NCBI GenBank assembly: GCA_900754115.1
Contig: CAAEBM010000039.1
Span: forward strand, 1 to 38,550
Length of the DNA stretch: 38,550 nucleotides
Direction: 5' to 3'
Origin: Bacilli bacterium
Lineage (GTDB): Bacteria; Bacillota_I; Bacilli_A; RFN20; CAG-631
Below are positions 1 to 7,912 of this stretch, in pieces (position 1 is the stretch's first letter; the number at the start of each line of letters is the position of its first letter). The position numbers and the translations under genes are program-made. The notes below the pieces were generated by a model that was given only the letters and a program-made list of their open reading frames with translations, was not told the origin of the DNA and did no database searches.

Positions 1-268
1 GAAAAACAAATCCAAGATAACTATTTAAATAATAATTATGTTCTTTTTTATTAAAAGAAGATATCTCTCGATTTTCAATCCAAATTTCACCACTATCGGG
101 TTTATCTAGTCCACCTAATAAATTTAATAAAGTAGATTTACCAGAACCGCTAGGACCTAAAATGAAGATAAGTCCTGTATCAGGAAATTCATAATTTAAA
201 TTACGAATAACATGAACCTTGTCATTACCTGATTGATAATATTTATTAACATTTATTAATTTTATCAT
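1..268 (-). CDS. ABC transporter ATPase (3' end beyond the window)
   Basis: N-terminal 89 codons of an ABC ATPase that runs off the left edge. The start is the ATG at 266-268 behind an AGGAGG site on the minus strand. The frame shows the A-loop-side beta strand (INVNKYYQSG), a perfect Walker A (GPSGSGKST) and the approach to the Q-loop (YLGFVF at the edge). The sequence type (GGLDKPDSGEIW) is that of the MacB/LolD/BceA family, which powers lipoprotein or peptide export or antimicrobial-peptide sensing. It lies 12 bp downstream of the ATPase-permease gene and is surely in the same operon. Signature and Walker B motifs lie outside the window, so whether it is fused to a permease like its neighbour cannot be told. 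Confidence 0.9.
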   Translation of the reverse strand, partial: MIKLINVNKYYQSGNDKVHVIRNLNYEFPDTGLIFILGPSGSGKSTLLNLLGGLDKPDSGEIWIENREISSFNKKEHNYYLNSYLGFVF

Positions 269-280
269 TAGAAATGCCTC

Positions 281-2857
281 CTAAGAAACCTTTAACACAT
301 CAATTGGTCGTTTTCGCGATAAATTGATAAGAGGTATGATAACTGATAAGATTGGAACAATATAGGCAATTAATAATGAAATCAAAATGCCGCTTGTGGT
401 AATTTTAAAAGTTTGAAAATCAATTGGTAAAATATCTAAATTATAATATTGATTTATTAAATTGGATGCTGTAGTACTTAAATTAATATCTAACAGGTTT
501 AAAAAAATAATGGCTCCTATCAATGATAATATAAATGAAATTGTACTGACAATTATGATTTGAAACAAGTAGATAAAAGAAATCTTAAATCCATTCATTC
601 CAAGTGACATATAAATACCAATATCTTTAGTACTATTTTTAATTGTGATAACAACAAAATTAAATATCATTAGAATACTAAAAACACAAAGAGCAAAGAA
701 GAGGCCTAAAAATAGTATTAAATTTTCATTTATAAATTGATTTACCACTTGTAATTTGATATAAGATAAATTATCTATTGTAATATTATTTTCTCTTAAA
801 GCTTGATATAACGATATATTAGATTCTTCGCTATCACTAATTAAAACAGTAAGTGAGCCACCAAAATTTTTAGAGGAATTATCATAATCAGAAAAAGAGG
901 TTTTTAGATAATTATAATACATATTTGTTTCATTTGGATTACAAAAATAAATTACTGGATCTTCATTTTCAATAATTCCAACCACTTGACAAGAGAAGTT
1001 AGCCATTACCCTTCGGTAACCGTAAAAAGTGAAAGTTGCTGCAGTATTTGTTTCAGGATTTAATAGAGCATAATCCATTGAACCATCTTCATCAAATTGT
1101 ATTTCATCTGCTGTATAATGAAAAACTTTTTCCAGTAAGCCTGTAGAAATTGCAATTTGTTCAAAATCATCATCTGATGTTTTCTTTTCTGGTTTTTTTC
1201 CTTTAATAATAGAGAGTGTATTGCCATAACTAGTAAGTTTTATATTGTTAAAAATACCATTTTGGTTTAAGGCAGAATAAATAAAATCATCATAGGTATA
1301 TTGAATATTATTCGTAGAAACAAATTGGTTTGCATTTTCCGCACTGACATAAATACTACTATTGAAAAAAAGAGAATTATAGAAAGCTTTATTATCAGTG
1401 AAACTAGCAAATGTATTTGGATCGTCTAAGTCTGCATCTATAAAGTCATTAAAGTTAGTTTCAATGATGCCTTCAATATAGATTTTATTGTTTAAATTTT
1501 CTGACTGGATAGTTTTATCAGCAAAATAGTTACTCCAATTTTCATCAACGGTATCATTAAAATAATTATTAGCAATTAGAGATTCAGCAACATAATCAGT
1601 GATATAACATCTAATAGGCATTTGACTATTTGGTAATGTATTATAAACCGGTATGATAGTATAATCTTTTTCAAATTCAGTTAAATCTTCAATTACAATA
1701 ATATTATCAATTGATTCCGAATGAATAAAATCTAAATTACCTTCTAAATTTTGATTTATTGCAATCGGATTTTTAAAAGTTTTATATATTTTGTATTGAT
1801 AATTGTTATTCGATTCTGTTTCACCATTATCTTGATTAAATGAACGAATTAAATTTTCATAATTAATCGTATCAATTTGGAAAAATCCAGTTTTAACAGT
1901 TTGGTTATAAAGGGTTTGTTGTCGACTTAGAGTAATGTACTTATTGTTATATTCAGTTTGAAAACGTGAATATTGAGCGGTAGCATTTGAAAAATAGAGG
2001 TTAATAGTTGTGTTGGCAAAAATAAGTGAAATACAAAAAAAGACAATAATAAAAATAAAACGTATAAGATTTTGTTTTAAACTTTTTAGTGAAAGAAGAA
2101 TTGGAGTTTTAAAAGATGGCTGAATTGGATTTAAATTAAGATTTGTTCTTTTATTCAATTCTTCTTTGTTAGAATGATTGATATTTTCTAAGGTATTATG
2201 AATTATTTGTCCATCTTTTAAAGTAATTTCATAATTACTATATTTTTTTGATAAAAACTTATCATGAGTAACAATTAAAACTAAATGATTGGTTGACAAG
2301 TTTTTTAAAATATCCATTACAATATCACGATTATTTTTATCAAGATTTCCCGTTGGTTCATCAGCAATAATCACTTTAGGATTTTTTACAAGAGCTCTAG
2401 CAATAGCAACTCGCTGTCTTTCACCACCTGATAATTGATTCATTTTTCTTTTTTCTTTACCTTTTAATCCTACAACTTCGATGGTATTCATAATTAAATC
2501 ATAGTTATCCTTGATACTTTCATTTTTTAGTTGTAAAGATAAGGCAATATTTTCAAAGACAGTTAAATTTTTAATGACATTAAATTCTTGAAAAATAAAA
2601 CCAATATATGAATTGCGATAGGAATTAAAATCATTTCTAGAAAAATTTTTAGTATTCAAACCATCAATGATTAATTCTCCAGAGTCATATGAATCAATCC
2701 CACCAATTACATTTAAAAGGGTTGATTTACCACTACCACTTTTTCCAACTATGAAAACCATTCCTTTTTCAGGAAAAACGATATTAACATCTTTTAAAGC
2801 ATGAAATTTTTGTGTGCCAGAATTATAGAATTTATTAATATTATGTAAACTAATCAT
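281..2857 (-). CDS. ABC transporter ATPase-permease fusion (MacB/FtsX-like)
   Basis: 858-residue protein. Residues 1-230 are a complete ABC ATPase: Walker A GKSGSGKST, Q-loop FIFQEF, signature LSGGERQR, Walker B VIIADEPTGNLD and an H-loop (VTHD). A membrane segment follows near residue 265-285 (FIFIIVFFCISLIFA), then a large extracytoplasmic region of about 400 residues, then three C-terminal hydrophobic segments, which is the MacB/FtsX permease topology. Such proteins use ATP to drive mechanical export or peptide/lipoprotein handling at the membrane. The longer upstream reading frame begins inside the preceding gene; I chose the ATG at 2855-2857 because an AGAGG site precedes it and the ATPase fold begins there. 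It sits 10 bp after the lipoprotein gene, implying co-transcription and a shared task. The substrate is unknown. Confidence 0.92.
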   Translation of the reverse strand: MISLHNINKFYNSGTQKFHALKDVNIVFPEKGMVFIVGKSGSGKSTLLNVIGGIDSYDSGELIIDGLNTKNFSRNDFNSYRNSYIGFIFQEFNVIKNLTVFENIALSLQLKNESIKDNYDLIMNTIEVVGLKGKEKRKMNQLSGGERQRVAIARALVKNPKVIIADEPTGNLDKNNRDIVMDILKNLSTNHLVLIVTHDKFLSKKYSNYEITLKDGQIIHNTLENINHSNKEELNKRTNLNLNPIQPSFKTPILLSLKSLKQNLIRFIFIIVFFCISLIFANTTINLYFSNATAQYSRFQTEYNNKYITLSRQQTLYNQTVKTGFFQIDTINYENLIRSFNQDNGETESNNNYQYKIYKTFKNPIAINQNLEGNLDFIHSESIDNIIVIEDLTEFEKDYTIIPVYNTLPNSQMPIRCYITDYVAESLIANNYFNDTVDENWSNYFADKTIQSENLNNKIYIEGIIETNFNDFIDADLDDPNTFASFTDNKAFYNSLFFNSSIYVSAENANQFVSTNNIQYTYDDFIYSALNQNGIFNNIKLTSYGNTLSIIKGKKPEKKTSDDDFEQIAISTGLLEKVFHYTADEIQFDEDGSMDYALLNPETNTAATFTFYGYRRVMANFSCQVVGIIENEDPVIYFCNPNETNMYYNYLKTSFSDYDNSSKNFGGSLTVLISDSEESNISLYQALRENNITIDNLSYIKLQVVNQFINENLILFLGLFFALCVFSILMIFNFVVITIKNSTKDIGIYMSLGMNGFKISFIYLFQIIIVSTISFILSLIGAIIFLNLLDINLSTTASNLINQYYNLDILPIDFQTFKITTSGILISLLIAYIVPILSVIIPLINLSRKRPIDVLKVS

Positions 2858-2867
2858 TACAATACCT

Positions 2868-4373
2868 CTAAAAAATAATATTTTCATATAGTGGAGCAAT
2901 AATATAGGATAATTGTAGTGTATCATTTGTAGTTGATATGGCAATTAATCCACAACTATCCCCCATACCACTATATGTGTGTGCCCTTGCGACAAATTGA
3001 TTGTCTAAATATTTAGATTTTTTAAAATCTGTAAGATAATAAGGACTTACAACAGTATCGACCACATAAAGAGGTTCTTGGTTACCTGATGTAAAATTTT
3101 TTAAATAAGTATCTATCCATGGATAATGTTCTAATAAATAATCGTTATTAGTATTTTCTTTTAAATCATACTTTATTTCTAAAAAAGGTTCAGCCCAGTT
3201 TAATTCCTCAATAGGAGTATATTTGACATACCAAGATGAGCGATAGAAAGTAGTAATATAATAATTATCAAGTTGAAAAATGCTATTATAAATAGAGGAA
3301 TTCCCACCCCAATTATTTTGTGCATTAAGAGGTTTACCGAAAAGAGGAGTACCTTCAACATTTAAAAAGTCGTAATTGTAGAAAAATTTATTAGTTGAAA
3401 AATCATATGTATGGTAACTATGATAGGTATCAACCCAAAAAAGAAGGTTGGCAACAAGTGCAACAGAGTCAGAGTAGTCATTGGCTAAAGCGTAAATATG
3501 AGGAACTATACTCTCACTTCCATCATCTTGAATAGATTTAGTACCAAGATATTGACCAGATGGTGAAACATACATATAGCCCATAGTAGTTATAGTAGTA
3601 GATGCCTCTTCGTCAATTCTATTGACATTACTACAATACACTTTGACTTCATAGTCTGTATAATTTCCTACTACAGCATATCCATCATAAAAATTATTAG
3701 CGAAATCCCATTCTAAATCATATAATCTTTTACCATCCTCATTGATATGGGTATATTTTAATTCACCATTTTCATTTATTTTTCCCACAACTGCATATCC
3801 GTTTAAAAAGTTACCACAATAATCATATTGAAAATTAGAATCTAAAATTGAAGTATTTTCATCTATAGGTTCATCAATTAAAAGAGAAAAATGATTATTA
3901 TTTTCATCGTATTTTAAGTATCCTTGATAATTATCTCGATGAACAACTAAATAGTTATTAGAAAAATAGCTTTGTGATGAAATATTATCATCAAATGTAT
4001 AAAGCGTATTACCATTTTCATTGATTATATAAAATTTGTTTTCGATTGCAACAACAGCCTTATTTTCAGAAAAAGGATAAGCTTCATCATAAATAAATTC
4101 AGTAATTTCTTCTCCTGTATTTTTAATATAACCAAAATGATTGTTCTTTTTGACAATTAGAATATCCCCAAAATAAGGAACAATGCTATCATATTTGGAT
4201 AAATCAAAAAGTTCATCATTTGAATTGATAATATAAGGAATGTTATTTTTATAAACAATAGCAATAGGATCTGTTAAATATTCAGTTTGTTTCTTATTGC
4301 AACCACCAATTGTAATAAGAAACAATAACAATATTGATAATATCATAATTTTTTGAAAAATAAATTTTAACAT
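2868..4373 (-). CDS. WG-repeat-like surface lipoprotein
   Basis: 501 residues with a typical lipoprotein signal: charged start, hydrophobic core and lipobox ITIGGC with the lipidated Cys at about residue 25, so it should be anchored on the outer face of the membrane. The mature part holds repeated units such as HFGYIKNTGEEI, KFYIINENGNTLY and YGYVSP-like segments, which resemble WG beta-propeller repeats in degenerate form. The start at 4373 has an AAGGAG site. It is the first gene of a minus-strand operon with two ABC genes; the order suggests that the lipoprotein is an accessory or cargo of the MacB-like transporter. This link is inferred from context only. Confidence 0.85.
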   Translation of the reverse strand: MLKFIFQKIMILSILLLFLITIGGCNKKQTEYLTDPIAIVYKNNIPYIINSNDELFDLSKYDSIVPYFGDILIVKKNNHFGYIKNTGEEITEFIYDEAYPFSENKAVVAIENKFYIINENGNTLYTFDDNISSQSYFSNNYLVVHRDNYQGYLKYDENNNHFSLLIDEPIDENTSILDSNFQYDYCGNFLNGYAVVGKINENGELKYTHINEDGKRLYDLEWDFANNFYDGYAVVGNYTDYEVKVYCSNVNRIDEEASTTITTMGYMYVSPSGQYLGTKSIQDDGSESIVPHIYALANDYSDSVALVANLLFWVDTYHSYHTYDFSTNKFFYNYDFLNVEGTPLFGKPLNAQNNWGGNSSIYNSIFQLDNYYITTFYRSSWYVKYTPIEELNWAEPFLEIKYDLKENTNNDYLLEHYPWIDTYLKNFTSGNQEPLYVVDTVVSPYYLTDFKKSKYLDNQFVARAHTYSGMGDSCGLIAISTTNDTLQLSYIIAPLYENIIF

Positions 4374-4399
4374 TTGATTGGTCTCCTTATTATTGTATA

Positions 4400-4428
4400 A
4401 TTATATCAAAAAAAAAGTAAATCTTCAA
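4400..4428 (-). promoter_or_regulatory. Sigma-A-type promoter of the lipoprotein/ABC operon
   Basis: On the minus strand TTGAAG (4423-4428) and TATAAT (4400-4405) are separated by 17 bp, about 30 bp upstream of the lipoprotein start. The match to consensus is good; no operator is evident. Confidence 0.65.
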
Positions 4429-4477
4429 TGTAAAGGCTTTTCAAGGTAAATATAGGTTTGTAATAAATTTTAATTTC

Positions 4478-4506
4478 TTTACTTTTATTCAAAAATGTGA
4501 TAAAAT
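4478..4506 (+). promoter_or_regulatory. Promoter of the darA-like gene
   Basis: TTTACT (4478-4483), 17-bp spacer, extended -10 TGA-TAAAAT (4501-4506). It lies just upstream of the GAGGTG ribosome binding site and the ATG at 4525, and diverges from the lipoprotein operon promoter. Confidence 0.6.
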
Positions 4507-4524
4507 ATCAATGAGGTGAAGTTT

Positions 4525-4848
4525 ATGAAATTAATGTTAATCATAATTAGCAATGAAGATACACAAGATGTAACGAAAGGTCTATTAAAAGAGAAATTTT
4601 ATGTTACAAAATTAGCAACAACAGGAGGGTTATTACATGGAGGAAATACAACTTTGCTTTTAGGAGTAGCTGATGAGGAAGTAAATAGAGTAAAAGAAAT
4701 TGTATCAGTTTACGCAAAGACTCGTAAAAAGAAAGTTACAACTGGTGAACCCGGAGATTTAAATCTTTTTTCTTTTTTACCAACTAACGTTCAGATTAAA
4801 GGAGCAACTATTTTTGTTATCAATGTTGATGAACATTACAAGTTGTAA
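4525..4848 (+). CDS. darA: c-di-AMP receptor of the PII-like DarA/PstA family
   Basis: 107 residues matching the cyclic-di-AMP receptor family (formerly DUF970) over its whole length: MKLMLIIISNEDTQDV at the N-terminus, the TTGGLLHGGNTTLLLGV glycine-rich loop region, and the ATIFVINVDEHYKL C-terminus. These proteins form PII-like trimers in the cytosol that bind c-di-AMP at subunit interfaces; their downstream target is poorly known. I moved the start from the GTG at 4516 to the ATG at 4525, because a GAGGTG site precedes it and family members start with MK(L/M). It is monocistronic, with its own promoter and terminator. Confidence 0.9.
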   Translation: MKLMLIIISNEDTQDVTKGLLKEKFYVTKLATTGGLLHGGNTTLLLGVADEEVNRVKEIVSVYAKTRKKKVTTGEPGDLNLFSFLPTNVQIKGATIFVINVDEHYKL

Positions 4849-4853
4849 TTATG

Positions 4854-4877
4854 GAGCATTTTCTATGCTCTTTTTTT
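4854..4877 (+). terminator. Intrinsic terminator of the darA-like gene
   Basis: GAGCAT-N5-ATGCTC followed by seven T residues, just after the stop codon. Confidence 0.75.
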
Positions 4878-4923
4878 ATAATCTTTAAAAATGTATGCGT
4901 TTTCAAAAAAATTAGTTATTTAA

Positions 4924-4952
4924 TTGAAATATTGAAAATATTAGTATATAAT
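4924..4952 (+). promoter_or_regulatory. Promoter of the EF-G-like gene
   Basis: TTGAAA (4924-4929), 17-bp spacer, TATAAT (4947-4952). The downstream gene starts at 4992 behind AGAGGAGG. Confidence 0.65.
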
Positions 4953-4991
4953 TAATATGAAATGGTTGAATTTAATAGAGGAGGATTATAT

Positions 4992-7055
4992 ATGAAAGAA
5001 TATTTGACTAATCAAATAAGAAATGTAGCAATTTTAGGACATTTAGGTAGTGGAAAGACAAGTCTTGTGGAGTCCATGTTATATATTAGCAAAGCAATAA
5101 ATAAAAAAGGAGAAGTTGAAAGAAAAAATACTGTATCGGATTATCTTGTTGAAGAACAAAATCGTCAGACATCATTGTCTACATCTTTAATACCCGTTGA
5201 GTGGAATAATTATAAAATTAATTTTTTAGATACTCCTGGTTCAGAGGAATTTGTAGGGGAAATAGAACAAGATTTAGCAGTTGTGAAAGGTGCTGTTGTT
5301 TTATTAGATGCTCAAAAGGGAGTTGAAGTTGGAACTGAAAGGGTATGGGATGAATTAAGAACGAGGCATACACCTACCATTCTATTTATCAATAAAATTG
5401 ATAAAGAAAATGTAAAGTTTGATAAAGTTATTGATAGTATTATTGATAAATTTGGATCGAAGGTTGTTCCGTTTGTCATTCCAATGGGAAAAGAAAATGA
5501 TTATCAAGGCTATATTGATATTATCAAGAAAAAGGCCTATTTAGGTGAAAGTGAACAAGAAACAGAAATACCCAATGATTATATGACAAGAGTTGAGGAA
5601 GCATATGATAAGTTTTTAGAAATAGTTGCTAGTCAAAGCGAAGAAGTAATGGAAAAATATTTTTCAGGTGAAACACTTAGCAATGATGAGATTATAAGTG
5701 GATTGCGGAGTGCATTGTTAAATTGTGATATTTTTCCAATTTTGGTTGGTTCTGCAACTAAAAATATGGGTTTAAAAGGCCTTCTTGATAAAATTTGTAA
5801 ATATTTACCATCGCCATCTGATTTAAAACCAGCCAATGGTGTTAACCCCAAAACTAACAAAGAGGTATCAAGAGTTAGTAAAGATGATGATTCTTTTTCT
5901 GCATATGTTTTTAAAACGATAGTTGATCCTTTTCTTGGAACAATTAATTTTTTCAAGGTGTATTCCGGAACTACGAAGGGCTTAACAGAAGTATATATTC
6001 CTAATAGTGATCAAGTAGTTAAAGTAGGTGTAATTGCTTTAATGATGGGAAAAAATCAAATATCAATTGATGTTCTTCATGCAGGTGATATTGGAGTATT
6101 AACCAAATCTGGTGATATTAAAACTGGTGATACATTATGTGATAAAAAAGATATTGTTTTATATCCACCTGTTGAAATTCCTACTCCTGTAATTTATGTT
6201 GCCATTCAAGCCAAAACTAAACAAGATGAAGATAAAATTTCATCTGCTTTACAAAAATTAAATTTAGAAGATCCTACCTTTGAAGTAAAGCGAAATCCCG
6301 AAACTTCACAATTATTGGTGGGTGGCCAAGGGATGACACATATAGGGTATATTTTGGAAAAAATGAAAAATATGTTTAAAGTTGATGTTAGTGTGACAGA
6401 TCAAAAAATAGTATATAGAGAAACTATTCGTAAAATAGGTTCTGCACAAGGTCGTCATAAGAAACAATCAGGTGGTGCTGGCCAATTTGGTGATGTTTGG
6501 ATTCGTTTTGAACCATTAGCAGATAAAGATTTTGAATTTGCATCTGAGGTTGTTGGAGGTTCTGTACCTAAGAATTTCTTCCCTGCTGTTGAAAAGGGTC
6601 TTATTGATACACTTGAACATGGTCCAATTGCAGGATTTCCAGTAATAGGTGTAAGAGCAGTGCTATATGATGGATCATACCATCCTGTCGATTCTAATGA
6701 AATTTCATTTAAAATTGCGGCATCACTTGCTTTCAAAGAAGCTTGTAAGTCTATTAAGCCAACAATTCTTGAACCAATTATGGAAGTTGTAATAACAATC
6801 AAAGATGAGTATGTTGGTGATATTATGAGTGATATTCCACAGCGTCGTGGATCAGTTGTCGGTATGGAACCAGTTGGCAATGGAAAAACTGCAATAACAG
6901 CTCAAATACCTGAGGCTGAAATCATTAAATATACTATTGATCTGAAAGCTATGACCCAAGGAAGCGGATATTTTACACGTAGATTTATTCGTTATGATGA
7001 TGTTCCATCCAATTTAGTTGATAAAATTGTTGCAGAATATAAAAAAGATAATTAA
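4992..7055 (+). CDS. Elongation factor G paralogue (FusA2-like translational GTPase)
   Basis: 687 residues with EF-G domain order: GTPase domain with P-loop GHLGSGKTS, G3 DTPGSEEF and G4 NKID, then domains II-V ending in a typical C-terminus (YTIDLKAMTQGSGYFTRRF). Motif departures set it apart from canonical FusA. The G2/switch I region reads EEQNRQTSLSTS rather than the usual ERGITI, and G3 has GSEEF where canonical EF-G has GHVDF. This fits the second EF-G-like family found beside a normal fusA in many bacteria, with an uncertain role in translation or ribosome handling. The start is the ATG at 4992 because AGAGGAGG lies 8 bp before it. It stands alone between a promoter and a terminator, not in a str operon, which also argues against canonical fusA. 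Confidence 0.88.
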   Translation: MKEYLTNQIRNVAILGHLGSGKTSLVESMLYISKAINKKGEVERKNTVSDYLVEEQNRQTSLSTSLIPVEWNNYKINFLDTPGSEEFVGEIEQDLAVVKGAVVLLDAQKGVEVGTERVWDELRTRHTPTILFINKIDKENVKFDKVIDSIIDKFGSKVVPFVIPMGKENDYQGYIDIIKKKAYLGESEQETEIPNDYMTRVEEAYDKFLEIVASQSEEVMEKYFSGETLSNDEIISGLRSALLNCDIFPILVGSATKNMGLKGLLDKICKYLPSPSDLKPANGVNPKTNKEVSRVSKDDDSFSAYVFKTIVDPFLGTINFFKVYSGTTKGLTEVYIPNSDQVVKVGVIALMMGKNQISIDVLHAGDIGVLTKSGDIKTGDTLCDKKDIVLYPPVEIPTPVIYVAIQAKTKQDEDKISSALQKLNLEDPTFEVKRNPETSQLLVGGQGMTHIGYILEKMKNMFKVDVSVTDQKIVYRETIRKIGSAQGRHKKQSGGAGQFGDVWIRFEPLADKDFEFASEVVGGSVPKNFFPAVEKGLIDTLEHGPIAGFPVIGVRAVLYDGSYHPVDSNEISFKIAASLAFKEACKSIKPTILEPIMEVVITIKDEYVGDIMSDIPQRRGSVVGMEPVGNGKTAITAQIPEAEIIKYTIDLKAMTQGSGYFTRRFIRYDDVPSNLVDKIVAEYKKDN

Positions 7056-7096
7056 AAAAAATAGTATTGGACAAGATTGTTCAATACTATTTTTTA
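7054..7096. terminator. Bidirectional terminator between convergent genes
   Basis: AAATAGTATTG (7059-7069) pairs perfectly with CAATACTATTT (7082-7092), flanked by an A-run on the left and a T-run on the right, so it can end transcription from both sides. It overlaps the stop codon of the minus-strand hydrolase gene. Confidence 0.85.
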
Positions 7097-7773
7097 TATT
7101 CTTTGATTAAATTGAAGAAATAATCAAAAATAATTTTAGATTCGTTTGTATAAAATCTTTCAGGATGCCACTGAATGCCAATCAAAGGTAGGGTTTGATG
7201 TTCAATTGCTTCAATTACATCTTGATTAACAAAGGTTGTAATAAAACCATCTGGTAAATCTTTAACTGATTGATGATGATAACTATTCACTAGGAAAGAT
7301 TCAGGTAGCAATGAAGTCAGTTTGGTATTAGATACTTTAGTAACATAATGTTTTTTATTTTCTTGAGGATGGTTTAGATTGGCAAAATAAATGTCTTGAT
7401 ATAGGCTACCATTCATAAAAGCAGCCATAGCTTGGATACCGCGGCAAATGCCAAGCGTAGGTATATGATGAGAAATAGCATAATTTAAAATTTTTTGATC
7501 TATTGAATCAGTAATTTCTTCAATACCTTTAGATAAATTATTATCATTATTTTCATTATAAAATTTAGGATTTATATCGTCTCCACCAATAATTATAAAG
7601 CCATCGCACATTTGCAAAGCTGCATCAATATTTGGACCATCATATAATATGAATGGAATCGCATCACGATGTATAACTTGATTTAAATAGTCAATGTTTA
7701 TTCTTACATAGTGATAATCACTATTATAATCATGAGAAAAACGGGGACTAATACCAATAATTAATTTGTTCAT
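7087..7773 (-). CDS. Class I glutamine amidotransferase-like hydrolase (peptidase C26, PuuD type)
   Basis: 228 residues with the catalytic layout of gamma-glutamyl-gamma-aminobutyrate hydrolases: an early GGDDINP motif, the nucleophile elbow LGICRGIQ with the catalytic Cys, and the His/Glu of GIQWHPER near the C-terminus. The family cleaves gamma-glutamyl bonds in the cytosol, for example gamma-Glu-GABA in putrescine breakdown. No polyamine genes are adjacent, so the real substrate is open. The start at 7773 follows a GAGGTG site. The gene is convergent with the EF-G-like gene and divergent from the P-type ATPase, so it is probably transcribed alone. Confidence 0.9.
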   Translation of the reverse strand: MNKLIIGISPRFSHDYNSDYHYVRINIDYLNQVIHRDAIPFILYDGPNIDAALQMCDGFIIIGGDDINPKFYNENNDNNLSKGIEEITDSIDQKILNYAISHHIPTLGICRGIQAMAAFMNGSLYQDIYFANLNHPQENKKHYVTKVSNTKLTSLLPESFLVNSYHHQSVKDLPDGFITTFVNQDVIEAIEHQTLPLIGIQWHPERFYTNESKIIFDYFFNLIKEYKK

Positions 7774-7912
7774 AAATTCACCTCATATTATATATATGAT
7801 ATCATAAAAGAATAAAATTGCAAAGTATATGAATAAATTTTTTAGCCTTTTACTTTAATTATAAATGCAAAAATGTTATAATATAATATATAATTTGAAA
7901 GGGAATCTTGAT

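Noticed and set aside
6455..6880. 141-codon minus-strand frame inside the EF-G-like gene
   Set aside because: Lies wholly antisense to a well-conserved gene, with Pro/Ser/Thr-rich shadow composition and no ribosome site.
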